DNA of 64,000 bases from Microbulbifer variabilis (GCF_020524905.1 NZ_JAIVKI010000001.1:620001-684000); one strand, 5' to 3'. Shown: positions 44,840 through 54,373, counted from the first letter of the stretch. Translations and numbers: made by a program. Notes: generated by a model not told the origin, from the letters alone.

Positions 44840-47425
44840 ATGAAAAATAACAAATTATGGCCTGCAGCAATCGCTTTGCTGGCTGGGCAGACTAATTATG
44901 TGTATGCACAGGAAAATAGTGCTACGAACACCCAGGATGGTAGCAGCATAGAAGAAGTAGTCGTACTCGGGCGTATGTTTGATACGGAGTTGCGTTCCCT
45001 GGAACTTCAGCGAGAATCCAATCGTATTGTCAGTGTGGTATCGGCAGATGGTATCGGCAAGTTGCCGGATCGTAATGCTGCAGAAGCCGTGCAGAGAGTG
45101 TCCGGAGTTTCTATCGAACGTGACCAAGGGGAAGGGCGCTTCGTAGCTGTACGCGGTCTTCCATCCCAGTGGAGTTCTTCCAGCCTTAATGGTCATCGCT
45201 TGCCATCTGCTGAAGAAGAAACTACCAGTAGGGCTACGGCTTTTGATTTCTTCCCATCAGAACTGATTGAGCGTATTGAAGTTTCCAAAGCCATTACGGC
45301 TGATCAAGAAGGGGACTCCATTGGAGGCAATGTTAACTTTGTTACCCGTACTGCTCCTGAAGAGCGCATTCTGGATATTTCTGTGTCTGGTGGCTATGCC
45401 GATAAAGCGGATGGCGATATTAAATCCATGAGTATTCTTTATGGGGATAGAAGTGAAGATGGTAAGTGGGGTTTTCTTGCCAATGTAACCGGATGGAATA
45501 GAGATTGGGCAACCGATAATTATGAGCCTCGCCGTAAAGGGGAAGGTATTTATCGGCTGGAGTTACGGGACTACACGGGGACTAGGGATACTCTGGGATT
45601 AAACCTGGCTACCGAGTATCGGTTAAATCATGGGGGTAAGTTATTTACTCGCAGCCTGTATGGGACTTTGGAGGATGAGGAGACCCATTATAAACACAGG
45701 CTAAGATTCGATAAGGATAGAATGGAGCTTCAGCATATTCACAACACGCTGATTACGCGTATGCAAGGCTTTGAGATTGGTGGAGAGCACTACTTTGGAG
45801 AGGATAACCAGCTAAACTGGAGTTTAGCCAGCTATGATAATGAATTCCGTTACGGGAACACACCGAATAGAGGTGATCGTTCATATTTTGTGATGCGTTT
45901 TGATCAAACGGATGTTGGTTATATTGGCTTGAGTGAAGATGGTTTGGCCTATAACCGGATCGATGGTGGCACCGATCCAGCAGAAAATATACCTACACAC
46001 CTTTCCGATGACTTTGCAATGGACCCATCTCAGTCCAGGTTGTCTTGGGTTGAGCTCTATAAAGTATATGTCAATGAAAAAGATAAAATAGTAGCTTCTT
46101 TCGACTTTATTTCTGAGCTTACCAGCGAATTGGAATTAAAATTCGGAATGAAATATAGGGATAAAGAAAGGATCTCTGAATTTTCTGATGAATTTTACGC
46201 TTGGAATGAAGATAACTTTGGTCCTGCCCCAGTTCTTTCTGATTTTTCTTTATCTGATCAGCCTGGCAGAAGTGAATATTTGTCTGAATTGGATATCGAT
46301 TACGAGTCACATTTCTCCCAGGTTGCTTCATTGTCCCAATTGGAGAAATTTTGGAATGAAAATAGTAATAAATTTTCATTGGTTACTGAAGAGTCAGCTT
46401 TAGTTGATAATGGAGGGGCACTTGGACGCAACTTTAATCTTACTGAGAGACACTTATCCGCTTATGGTATGGGAACTTATGAACTCTCAGATAGGGTCAC
46501 TTTAGTGGCAGGATTGCGGCTCACTCAGACACGAACCGAAGTGGATAGCCAGGTATTTGTTGCCGGTGAATCTACTGGCGGATATCTTATCCCATTTTTC
46601 GGGGATAAGGATTATTTATCCATCCTGCCATCGGCACATCTTAACTATGCACTTACAGAAGATAGTAATATTAGGTTTGCACTAACCAGAACCTTTGCGA
46701 GACCAGATTTTGGTGATCTAAATCCAGGTGGCTACTATGCCGAGCATGATAATGAGTTCAAAGGTGGCAATCCAAATCTTGAGCCGACTTACTCCTGGAA
46801 TTTTGATATGATGTACGAATATTATTACAACAATTCAGGTATATTATCTGCTGGTCTTTTCTATAAAGATATTGCTGATCCAATTTTTACAGATGTGAAA
46901 GTGGGAGAGTACAATGGCATTTCTGGGGTTGATATTTATAGCCCGGATAATGGCGATAATGCCTCGCTAAGGGGCTTGGAATTTAACCTGGTTCACAAGC
47001 TAGACTTTATGCCAGGATTTCTATCGAACATTGGAGTTTCTGCAAATATTACCGTGATGGATTCAGAAATGCATATTCCGGGCCGTGAGGAGTCTGTACC
47101 AATTTCTCGTCAAGCAGATTTATTGCATAACCTCTCTATCTATTATGACGATGGTGCTCTTTCTATTCGTTTGGCTCAAAATCATAAGGGCGAGTATATT
47201 GAGGAGCATGGTGCCAATAAAAAAGAAGATCAATACTACGGGGCATATACTAGCTTGGATATGAGTGCAAACTATACGCTGAGTGATAATCTGATTGTCT
47301 TTGCTGAAGCCTTAAACCTTACCAATGAACCACTAACTTACTATATTGGTGATAAAGATAGACCTAAACAAGTAGAGTACTACGGGGTTCGTGGACAACT
47401 GGGATTCCGCTACAGTTTTTTCTAG
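44840..47425 (+). CDS. TonB-dependent receptor (TIGR01782-like), candidate phosphonate-polymer receptor
   Basis: This 861-residue receptor has a signal peptide (about 1-24, ending VYA), a TonB-box region (SSIEEVVVLGRM), a plug (about 50-180; LPDRNAAEAVQRVSGVSIERD and SKAITADQEGDSIGGNVNFVTR) and a barrel ending in GQLGFRYSFF. The plug motifs place it in the TIGR01782 group, receptors for carbohydrates and other large nutrients in Xanthomonas and Caulobacter. A GntR-type operator lies upstream, the same as in the phosphonate operon. It therefore may import phosphonate-bearing glycans or lipid fragments. The ligand is an inference, and siderophore use is not excluded. Confidence 0.9.
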   Translation: MKNNKLWPAAIALLAGQTNYVYAQENSATNTQDGSSIEEVVVLGRMFDTELRSLELQRESNRIVSVVSADGIGKLPDRNAAEAVQRVSGVSIERDQGEGRFVAVRGLPSQWSSSSLNGHRLPSAEEETTSRATAFDFFPSELIERIEVSKAITADQEGDSIGGNVNFVTRTAPEERILDISVSGGYADKADGDIKSMSILYGDRSEDGKWGFLANVTGWNRDWATDNYEPRRKGEGIYRLELRDYTGTRDTLGLNLATEYRLNHGGKLFTRSLYGTLEDEETHYKHRLRFDKDRMELQHIHNTLITRMQGFEIGGEHYFGEDNQLNWSLASYDNEFRYGNTPNRGDRSYFVMRFDQTDVGYIGLSEDGLAYNRIDGGTDPAENIPTHLSDDFAMDPSQSRLSWVELYKVYVNEKDKIVASFDFISELTSELELKFGMKYRDKERISEFSDEFYAWNEDNFGPAPVLSDFSLSDQPGRSEYLSELDIDYESHFSQVASLSQLEKFWNENSNKFSLVTEESALVDNGGALGRNFNLTERHLSAYGMGTYELSDRVTLVAGLRLTQTRTEVDSQVFVAGESTGGYLIPFFGDKDYLSILPSAHLNYALTEDSNIRFALTRTFARPDFGDLNPGGYYAEHDNEFKGGNPNLEPTYSWNFDMMYEYYYNNSGILSAGLFYKDIADPIFTDVKVGEYNGISGVDIYSPDNGDNASLRGLEFNLVHKLDFMPGFLSNIGVSANITVMDSEMHIPGREESVPISRQADLLHNLSIYYDDGALSIRLAQNHKGEYIEEHGANKKEDQYYGAYTSLDMSANYTLSDNLIVFAEALNLTNEPLTYYIGDKDRPKQVEYYGVRGQLGFRYSFF

Positions 47426-47443
47426 TCGAACGTATTACTTTAT

Positions 47444-47481
47444 CGAAAAAACAACTCGCCTATTGTCGAGTTGTTTTTTCG
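47444..47481. terminator. Bidirectional terminator
   Basis: CGAAAAAACAACTCG at 47444-47458 is exactly complementary to CGAGTTGTTTTTTCG at 47467-47481, with an eight-base loop. It has A and T tracts on either strand and serves the convergent TonB receptor and acyl-CoA dehydrogenase genes. Confidence 0.93.
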
Positions 47482-47488
47482 AGTTCGC

Positions 47489-49153
47489 TTAACTCTCTAT
47501 TGAAAGTGGGTCACCACGGTTGATTAGTGTTTTGAGGTCTATACCTTTTGGTAAACTTCCACTACTATGAGCTCCTCTAGTTTCTAATCTTGAACGAATA
47601 AAAGCATCACTGACAGACTGATTACCAGCTTGTAATAGTAGATGGGTTTGCATTGTAATTGCCATTTGATCAACGATACCCCGTGCCCGGTATTCAAATT
47701 GATCTAAGTCGGCAAGTTCTTTCTTTAGAGAATCTATTGCTTTGTCAAACCGGGTATCAATACCAATGCTTGTTGCCATTTCATCTAACCAGTGATTTAC
47801 CACACTGGGTGTTTTTGTGATAGCCCGTAGTACATCCAGGGCTTGTATATTCCCGGATCCCTCCCAAATGGCATTAATTGGCGCATCGCGGTAGAGGCGG
47901 GCAGTGATAAAGTTTTCAATAACTCCGTTACCCCCCAAACATTCCATAGCTTCATAGGCGTGATGTGGGCTGCGTTTACAGATCCAATATTTGCCCACAG
48001 CCGATCCCAGCCTGAGTAGCATTTTTTCGTGCTCTTGATCTTCATGGTCCATAGCCAGGGCCATTCTCATTGTTAGGGCGACAGATCCCTCAACCTCTAA
48101 TTGAAGATCCGCAAGGACATTTTGCATCAGGGGTTGAGCTATTAACTTTTTCCCAAAGGCTTCTCTTTGTGACGTGTGGTAAATCGCTTGCATCACGGCT
48201 TGCCGTTGGCCCCCAGAGGACCCGACCATACAATCAAAACGGGTGATTGCGACCATCTTGATAATGGCATTGATTCCTTGGCCCTCCTCACTAAGTAGCC
48301 ATCCTAAAGCGCCCCGAAACTCGACCTCTGAAGAAGCATTGGATACATTACCTGACTTTACTTTAAGTCTTTGGATTTGCAGTTGATTTTTACTCCCATC
48401 CGGACGCCATCTGGGCACTAAAAAACAGGAAAGACCTCCTGGCGCCTGAGCTAAAACTAGAAATCCATCACACATAGGCGCAGACATAAACCATTTATGT
48501 CCGAGTAATTCATAAGTACCATCCCCCGTGGGGACGGCTGTGGTTGTATTTGCACGTACATCCGAGCCTCCCTGCTTCTCAGTCATACCCATACCGATAG
48601 TCAGAGAGTATTTTTCAAAGTATGGGCGGTTGCTTCCATCGTAACCACGACTGAGGATCTTGGGAGTCCACTCCTCTGCTATCTTGGGGTTTAATTTTAT
48701 CGAGGGAATAGAAGCAAATGTCATTGTTATAGGACACCCGTGACCCGCCTCGAGTTGGCAATGTAAATAGTACTTTGCGGCTCGAGCTATATTGGCACCA
48801 TTGCGAGGGGCACTCCATGGGGAGCTGTGTAGTCCCTCCGATAGTGCAAGTTGCATAAGTTGGTGATAGGACGGGTGGTAGCGTACTAAGTCTATGCGGT
48901 TACCGATTCGGTCATGACTTTCGAGTATTGGCTTAAACTCATTGGCAGCATAGCCTCGCTCTATCATTTCGGGTCTTCCACAAACCTCGCCATAGCGCTG
49001 TAAATCTTCCTCGGCCCAATGTCCCCCATAGAAATGTACTGAATCCCGCAGAGCTTGATCACCGGCGTACAGGTTATGTCCACAGAGAGGCGGAGTTTGA
49101 TTGTTTACTATGTGAGTAGTTGAGTGGGCTGAGGGGTGAAAGTGATCGCTCAT
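47489..49153 (-). CDS. AidB-like acyl-CoA dehydrogenase
   Basis: This 554-residue flavoprotein resembles AidB, an acyl-CoA dehydrogenase homologue of the alkylation response. Motifs include MGMTEKQGGSDVRANTT (about 180-196), KWFMSAPMCDGFLV, TRFDCMVGSSGGQRQAV, and LGGNGVIENFITARLYRDAP with IWEGSGNIQALDVLRA. The N-terminal half (APRNGANIARAAKYYL) is like AidB rather than short-chain dehydrogenases. It may oxidise acyl-CoA or protect DNA; which of these is not clear. AGAGG lies about eight bases before ATG 49153, preferred to the GTG at 49177. It is convergent with the TonB receptor gene. Confidence 0.88.
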   Translation of the reverse strand: MSDHFHPSAHSTTHIVNNQTPPLCGHNLYAGDQALRDSVHFYGGHWAEEDLQRYGEVCGRPEMIERGYAANEFKPILESHDRIGNRIDLVRYHPSYHQLMQLALSEGLHSSPWSAPRNGANIARAAKYYLHCQLEAGHGCPITMTFASIPSIKLNPKIAEEWTPKILSRGYDGSNRPYFEKYSLTIGMGMTEKQGGSDVRANTTTAVPTGDGTYELLGHKWFMSAPMCDGFLVLAQAPGGLSCFLVPRWRPDGSKNQLQIQRLKVKSGNVSNASSEVEFRGALGWLLSEEGQGINAIIKMVAITRFDCMVGSSGGQRQAVMQAIYHTSQREAFGKKLIAQPLMQNVLADLQLEVEGSVALTMRMALAMDHEDQEHEKMLLRLGSAVGKYWICKRSPHHAYEAMECLGGNGVIENFITARLYRDAPINAIWEGSGNIQALDVLRAITKTPSVVNHWLDEMATSIGIDTRFDKAIDSLKKELADLDQFEYRARGIVDQMAITMQTHLLLQAGNQSVSDAFIRSRLETRGAHSSGSLPKGIDLKTLINRGDPLSIES

Positions 49154-49848
49154 AACCATGGCCTCTACGGTTAACACAAATATACGTTTTACGGTTGGTT
49201 TACTTTGTACTGATTTACCAATTTTAAGCTGAAGTTAATGAACACATAGTACCAATATAAAACCATAAAGCAGTTCCTCATTTGATTACTATTTGGGCGC
49301 TGATCAATTTTTATGAGGTACATTAAGTGCATGGGTAATTTTTATTTAAATGAAATCTACATATATTTTATTCGAAGCAATATTGCTTTTTTTAACAACA
49401 ATAGACTTTCTACTTAAAACCAGTTGACTAGGTTGTTTCTCGATTTTTTTGTGTTTTAGCCTATTACGGTGTTTGGATGGATTATTGATACTTAAGAAGG
49501 AGTTTTTCATTTGGCTTTAGTAGAACAAAATCTATTAATTGTGTGGATCAGTACAATTTTTTATTGTTTCTTATGCTTTAAAAAGTTTTTTTACTTTATA
49601 CAAAAGCATGTCCTCTAGAGATGTTAGTTAGTGAAATTGTAGTACCTTTGTATGAAAAAGTGACAATTGTAATATTCGTTGGCACACTTAAGATTGAATT
49701 TTTGTTATCTGCTTCACTACCTGTTGCAGTATGTTGGTTGATCGAATAGATTTAGCTCTCAACAAAGATGCTACGGAAAGAAAATAATAAAAAAGTTAGA
49801 AGTCGTCAGATAAAATTTTACAAAGGAATGCGTGTTGGGGGAACCCAG
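49154..49848. other. AT-rich region upstream of the curli locus
   Basis: About 690 bases, strongly AT-rich, between divergent genes. No gene is recognised. It should carry the csgD promoter, which is heavily regulated in enterics. I could not pick specific sites with confidence. Confidence 0.45.
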
Positions 49849-50532
49849 ATGAATTTGCATAAGGATTATGCACGCCTCAAAGTTGTTTCACCGGATACTG
49901 TTTGTAAAGGGCCAGCTATTGCCTTCATGACCTCTTCGGTCAACTTGCAGAGCTCAATTTTTGCGGGACACATTGAGGAGGAGTTTAATACCAGATGTTC
50001 TGTCGTACAGCGTACCCCATCTTTTTCTATTGATGGATTAAAAGCTGATTACTTATTGCTTGACTGTGTGGGTCTTTTCAAGTCTGATCTTGATCATCTT
50101 TTGAGGGATATTCACACTTCTACAAATCCCCCCAATATTATCCTTTTGAACGTTGATGATGCGAACGAGTTTGACTTTGTCTTGCATTGGGAGAAAGTTT
50201 TGGGGTTAATGCCTGCAAAATCTGAACCGGGCGTCATAATGGAGCGGTTAGGCAGGATATTCTCTGGTGAGTATTGGTTTCCCAGAGATGTGTTACATAA
50301 TTTCCTACGACAGCATAGGCGCCCTAAAAGATGGATGAGATCCTCCACAAATCTTACACAAAGGGAGAGGCAGATACTTGAGCTTATCTGCGACTGTCAA
50401 ACAAATGCAGACATTGCTGAGGCCTTATGTGTAAGTGAGCACACCGTAAAAAGCCATCTATATAAAGTGTATAAGAAGATTGGCTGTAGGAATAGGTTAG
50501 AAGCAAGTAGTTGGGCAAGTCAGAATCTGTGA
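49849..50532 (+). CDS. csgD: LuxR-family curli regulator, CsgD-like
   Basis: This 227-residue protein has a receiver-like N-terminal domain (about 20-140) without a recognisable phospho-acceptor context. A LuxR helix-turn-helix ends it (LTQRERQILELI, NADIAEALCVSEHTVKSHLYKVYKKIG at about residues 165-210). The length is near CsgD (216). The start at 49849 follows GGGGGAA by a proper distance, so the in-frame ATG at 49768 is too early. It is the first gene of the curli locus, one base before csgE, and probably activates the operon and the csgBA genes. Confidence 0.88.
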   Translation: MNLHKDYARLKVVSPDTVCKGPAIAFMTSSVNLQSSIFAGHIEEEFNTRCSVVQRTPSFSIDGLKADYLLLDCVGLFKSDLDHLLRDIHTSTNPPNIILLNVDDANEFDFVLHWEKVLGLMPAKSEPGVIMERLGRIFSGEYWFPRDVLHNFLRQHRRPKRWMRSSTNLTQRERQILELICDCQTNADIAEALCVSEHTVKSHLYKVYKKIGCRNRLEASSWASQNL

Positions 50533-50533
50533 A

Positions 50534-50968
50534 ATGGAAAAAATTAATTTATTTTTGTTTAATTTTCTCTTGTTGTCTTTTTTTGGTTTTGCATCGGTAT
50601 CAACAATTTCTCAGGAGTCAGAGTTTTCTGAGAGTGAAGAATCGATTCTCACAGGGTTGGTTATTGATAACACGGTGAGTGGTATAGGGCATGAGTTTAC
50701 ACGCTCTCTTTCTCTGTATATTTCATCCAATTTATCAGATTTTGATTATAACTTGACTGTGCACGAGAGGCCTTCTGCGAGATGGGGGAGCGTTGTGTGG
50801 GTAAATTATGAAAATAAAGAAGTATTTAGGACCGTTGTTTATCCAGGTAGAAGACGTTTTGGTCAATTGGTTGAGCAGGCTGTTGCTCAAATAAATAATA
50901 ATGTGCGACAGCAAAGATTACAGGCCTTGTTTTCGCAAAATTTGGATTTAGCTGGGGAGGAGCTTTAG
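50534..50968 (+). CDS. csgE: Curli assembly adaptor CsgE
   Basis: This 144-residue periplasmic protein caps and gates the CsgG secretion channel for curli subunits. After a signal peptide (residues 1-27) come GLVIDNTVSGIGHEF and LTVHERPSARWGSVVWV, both close to E. coli CsgE (HERPSARWGS is highly similar). The C-terminal half includes RRRFGQLVEQAVAQIN. It starts one base after the csgD stop and overlaps csgF (TAGTG). Confidence 0.93.
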   Translation: MEKINLFLFNFLLLSFFGFASVSTISQESEFSESEESILTGLVIDNTVSGIGHEFTRSLSLYISSNLSDFDYNLTVHERPSARWGSVVWVNYENKEVFRTVVYPGRRRFGQLVEQAVAQINNNVRQQRLQALFSQNLDLAGEEL

Positions 50969-51369
50969 TGAGGTTTTATTTTTTATTGGCTGCTACTTTT
51001 TTGTCTCTCTCTGTTTCTGCGACAGAGCTAATTTATAATCCAATAAATCCATCCTTTGGGGGTAATCCTCTCAATGGTAATTATTTGTTAAATAACGCCA
51101 GTGCTCAAAATAGTAAGAAGGATCCTAAAGCAGGTAAATCCCCTTACTCCGATTCATCATCACTTGATAGGTTTACGGATACTCTTGAGTCCAGGTTGTT
51201 ATCTCAGTTACTTACCGATGTTGGTGATGGGAATAATGGTACTTTGGTAACAGATGATTTTATTGTAAATATACTCGATGTAGATGGTAGCTTAACTATA
51301 ACTATTACAGATGCTGTCACAGGAGAGATTTCTGAGATTGTAGTCGTTGGCCTGAATCCTCGTAACTGA
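50968..51369 (+). CDS. csgF: Curli assembly protein CsgF
   Basis: This 133-residue protein would link the CsgG pore to the nucleator CsgB at the cell surface. A signal peptide ends SVSA (about residues 1-18). The mature N-terminus TELIYNPINPSFGGNPLNG matches the CsgF segment that inserts in the CsgG pore (NPNFGGNP in E. coli). The start is GTG, overlapping the csgE stop, with GGGGAGG about ten bases upstream. Confidence 0.93.
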   Translation: MRFYFLLAATFLSLSVSATELIYNPINPSFGGNPLNGNYLLNNASAQNSKKDPKAGKSPYSDSSSLDRFTDTLESRLLSQLLTDVGDGNNGTLVTDDFIVNILDVDGSLTITITDAVTGEISEIVVVGLNPRN

Positions 51370-51411
51370 TTTAATTGGCCAACGGAAGGTTTGTTTTTAG
51401 GGGTCGTGGTG

Positions 51412-52260
51412 ATGGCGTTGAGAATAATATTTATTTTTTCTATTTTGGTTTTAAGTGGTTGTACATTTTTTCAGGATGCTGGCGAAGCCTTGTTTGGTCC
51501 AGGAGAACAAAAAGCCACATTAACGGATCGGATGAGTACTTATGCCGACCTACTGAGTCTGCCATCTCCTAGGGGTAAGATTGTAGTAGCCGTTTATGGC
51601 TTTAGTGATCAAACTGGCCAATATAGGCCAGCTCCATCTAGTTCTTTCTCTACTGCAGTAACACAAGGTGCTGCCTCAATGCTTGTTCAAGTGCTCAATG
51701 AGTCAGGTTGGTTTGTGACTCTTGAGCGGGAAGGATTACAAAACTTACTCACTGAAAGAAAAATAATACGAGCGGCAATCAAAGAGCAAGAATCTCCACC
51801 TCCATTCGAGCTGCCATCCTTAATGTCTGCCAACGTTATGTTGGAAGGCGGAATAGTCGCTTATGACACGAATATTAAAACTGGTGGAGCCGGGGCGCGC
51901 TATTTTGGTATTGGTCTCTCTGAACAATATCGAGTAGATGAAGTTACTGTAAATCTGCGTGCAGTTGATGTTAGAAGTGGTAGAGTTTTAAACAGTGTCC
52001 TAACAAGCAAAAAAATTCTATCAAGGCAGATACAGGGTGATGTTTATACATTTGTAGAATATAAGCGGTTACTAGAAATTGAAGCAGGAATGACTACCAA
52101 TGATCCCGCTCAACTTTGTGTTCTTTCTGCTATTGAGTCAGCTGTCATACACTTGATTGCCAATGGTGTAACCAATAATTTATGGGCAATGCAGAATGTT
52201 AATGAGTTTCCTAGCTCCGTATTGAGTGAGTATGCAGACGCTACTGTGAAAATTCTTTAG
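51412..52260 (+). CDS. csgG: Curli secretion channel lipoprotein CsgG
   Basis: This 282-residue lipoprotein forms the outer-membrane pore that secretes curli subunits. The lipobox LSGC (Cys near residue 16) follows a hydrophobic leader. Conserved segments are GKIVVAVYGFSDQTGQYRPAP, LEREGLQNLLTERKIIRAA, VMLEGGIVAYDTNIKTGGAGARYFGIG and LCVLSAIESAVIHLI. In the pore loop, E. coli Tyr51, Asn55 and Phe56 read Ala, Ser and Phe here (APSSSFSTA). The ATG at 51412 gives the lipoprotein start; a TTG at 51391 is an unlikely alternative. It is the last gene of the csgDEFG unit. Confidence 0.94.
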   Translation: MALRIIFIFSILVLSGCTFFQDAGEALFGPGEQKATLTDRMSTYADLLSLPSPRGKIVVAVYGFSDQTGQYRPAPSSSFSTAVTQGAASMLVQVLNESGWFVTLEREGLQNLLTERKIIRAAIKEQESPPPFELPSLMSANVMLEGGIVAYDTNIKTGGAGARYFGIGLSEQYRVDEVTVNLRAVDVRSGRVLNSVLTSKKILSRQIQGDVYTFVEYKRLLEIEAGMTTNDPAQLCVLSAIESAVIHLIANGVTNNLWAMQNVNEFPSSVLSEYADATVKIL

Positions 52261-52581
52261 CTTATTTATTTGATTATTATTTTTCTCTTATGTCTGTTGG
52301 TAATCAATGGGCGGCCTCTTGCATTTTTTTATTGCGCGGATGGTTTTGTTCTTGTGTTTGAGTGTAAGTTTGTGTAATTTGTGCGGCTTCTTATTTGGCT
52401 TATTTATTTTTTAATTAAAATTAATTCCTCATTAAAAGTCTCATACAAAAGTCTTAAGTATTTCTCTCATTCTCTTAAGAAAAATACTCTTTCTTCTGAT
52501 TTATTGTCCCTTCCTAAATTTCTATAGTTGTCTTGGGTGAGCGAAATCGCTCTAGCTTCAATCTTACTTAGGGAGATTTTG
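52261..52581. other. Intergenic region between csgG and csgB
   Basis: About 320 AT-rich bases. No gene seen. It should hold a promoter for csgBA, separate from csgDEFG, but I cannot assign hexamers. Confidence 0.4.
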
Positions 52582-53061
52582 GTGGGCGCTATCAAGGCGA
52601 GTTTCTATTGTTTTCTCCTGCTCTTTACCTGTGCTTCCACTGTATGGGCGGGCGATTTGGATGACTACGATGAGCTGTCCTCCGGTCAGGGGGCGCTTGA
52701 CCTTATGTTACAGCGTGATGAATCTATCACAGGCCAACTGGCTGAAGTTGTTCAGACTGGAGAATTTAATACTGCAGAAGTATCCCAGTTTGGACAATAC
52801 AACCAGGTTTTTTTGGTTCAGGAAGGCTTTTCGAATGAAGCGGTAATTCAGCAGGCTGGTGAATATAGCTATGCTGCAATTTCCCAGTCTGGTGCTTATA
52901 ACCAAGCAACAGCCATCCAAAATGGAGTAGATAATATTGCCCTCATTAATCAAGTGGGTAATGCCAATTCAGCCAATATCATTCAAAACGGAGATGGGCT
53001 ATTTGGATTTGTCGCGCAGTTCGGTGACAACCATGCAGTGCAAGTAGTACAACATGACTAA
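52582..53061 (+). CDS. csgB: Curlin minor subunit/nucleator CsgB-like
   Basis: This 159-residue exported protein nucleates amyloid fibre growth at the cell surface. It has a signal peptide (about 1-22, FYCFLLLFTCASTVWAG) and about five curlin-type repeats of roughly 22 residues (VVQTGEFNTAEVSQFGQYN, AVIQQAGEYSYAAISQSG, ATAIQNGVDNIALINQVG). The probable start is GTG at 52582, six bases after AGGGAG; a TTG just before it is possible. It lies 55 bases upstream of csgA, so the pair is probably co-transcribed. Confidence 0.85.
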   Translation: MGAIKASFYCFLLLFTCASTVWAGDLDDYDELSSGQGALDLMLQRDESITGQLAEVVQTGEFNTAEVSQFGQYNQVFLVQEGFSNEAVIQQAGEYSYAAISQSGAYNQATAIQNGVDNIALINQVGNANSANIIQNGDGLFGFVAQFGDNHAVQVVQHD

Positions 53062-53116
53062 AGCACTGTTTTCTTTTTGTTCGTATTTGTTTATTTAGTC
53101 TGATGGAGATGCATAA

Positions 53117-54316
53117 ATGAAAAAGCTTTCACTTGCTGCTGCGATTGCAATGCTTGTTGGTGCTGGACAGGCCATGGCCGATAGTAACTACGGTGATCAA
53201 CTGCAGGCTGGCGACAACAATGTTGCTGATATTTATCAAATGGAAGAATCCACCAATAATGCTGCTTACCAGTGGCAGGAAGGTGATGATAACCTTGCTT
53301 ATGCAAGCCAGTCTACGGCCGATGCCAACTACATTGACCAGACTCAGGTAGGTAATCGTAACTATTCTAATACCAGTCAGCAAAGTCAGAATGACTCCCA
53401 AGCCTATACTTTCCAACAGGGTGAGGGCAACCAAGGTGTTATCCATCAGTACTATGGAAACAGAAATACAGCTTACGCCACCCAAATTGGTAGTGAAAAC
53501 TATGTGCATCTAGACCAATACGTTGATAACGCTGGTGCTGGTGGTGATTCTAGTGACAATACCCTCGATGCAGTTCAAGATGGTAATGACAATATGGCCT
53601 TCCTACAGCAAGCCGGTAATGGCAACCTGTTTGTCAGTACCCAAACAGGTGATGGCAACAGTGTTTGGAGCAGCACTTGGTATAGCTCGGCAGATGGCTT
53701 CTTAGGTGGTCAGGTCGGTGAAGGTAACGTTGGCTTCGTCTATCAAGGCGGCGTGGAAAACACGGCTAACCTGGTACAGACTGGTGATTTCAACTACTTA
53801 GATTTATCCCAGGATGGTGCCAATAACGTTACCACAATTGCCCAGACTGGTACCGGTAACTCCAGTGCGGCTGGTCAATATGGCGATGCCAACGTGATGA
53901 CTGTCACTCAGAATGACACCAATAACATCGGTGATATGTATCAGTATGGTAACAATAATGATGCAACTCTGGTACAAAATGGTGACCTTAACTGGACTGA
54001 GTTCTCCCAGTCTGGGGATCTGAACGTAGCAACTATTGATCAGTCAGGTAGCGCTAACTCTGCCTTCGGTTACACCGACGGCATGGCCAATACGGTAGAT
54101 ATTGATCAGGCAGGTGAGCTTAACCTAGCTGAAATTCACCAGGATATGGGTGAATTTAACTTGATGGTTGTATCCCAAAATGGCTTCGAGCACGGCGCTC
54201 ACCTGGGGCAATCCGGTAGCGAAAACGCTACTTATGTTACCCAAAATGGTAACTTCAACATGGCGAGTGTCCACCAGATCGGTAACAGTAATATGGCTAC
54301 AGTTTCTCAAAACTAA
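53117..54316 (+). CDS. csgA: Curlin major subunit CsgA-like, very long
   Basis: This 399-residue exported protein is the amyloid fibre subunit. The signal peptide covers residues 1-21 (MKKLSLAAAIAMLVGAGQAMA). It is followed by about 16 curlin-type repeats with the pattern QxGxxNxAxxxQ, for example NLVQTGDFNYLDLSQDG and VTTIAQTGTGNSSAAGQYG. E. coli CsgA has five repeats in 151 residues, so this one is more than twice as long. Two repeats carry Gly/Ser or Trp-rich insertions (near residues 140-147 and 183-196). A hairpin and T run follow the gene. It ends the curli locus. Confidence 0.9.
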   Translation: MKKLSLAAAIAMLVGAGQAMADSNYGDQLQAGDNNVADIYQMEESTNNAAYQWQEGDDNLAYASQSTADANYIDQTQVGNRNYSNTSQQSQNDSQAYTFQQGEGNQGVIHQYYGNRNTAYATQIGSENYVHLDQYVDNAGAGGDSSDNTLDAVQDGNDNMAFLQQAGNGNLFVSTQTGDGNSVWSSTWYSSADGFLGGQVGEGNVGFVYQGGVENTANLVQTGDFNYLDLSQDGANNVTTIAQTGTGNSSAAGQYGDANVMTVTQNDTNNIGDMYQYGNNNDATLVQNGDLNWTEFSQSGDLNVATIDQSGSANSAFGYTDGMANTVDIDQAGELNLAEIHQDMGEFNLMVVSQNGFEHGAHLGQSGSENATYVTQNGNFNMASVHQIGNSNMATVSQN

Positions 54317-54340
54317 TACGGCTATATCGATTGTTGTCTG

Positions 54341-54373
54341 AACCTCTCCCCGTTTAGGGGAGGGGTTTTTTAT
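54341..54373 (+). terminator. Rho-independent terminator after csgA
   Basis: CCTCTCCCC pairs with GGGGAGGGG, one G-T pair, around a GTTTA loop with a run of T after it. It ends the curli locus. Confidence 0.88.

Noticed and set aside
53133-54316. Repeated DNA inside csgA as a possible CRISPR array or satellite
   Set aside because: The repeats are imperfect, about 66 bases apart and in frame, and they encode curlin repeats.
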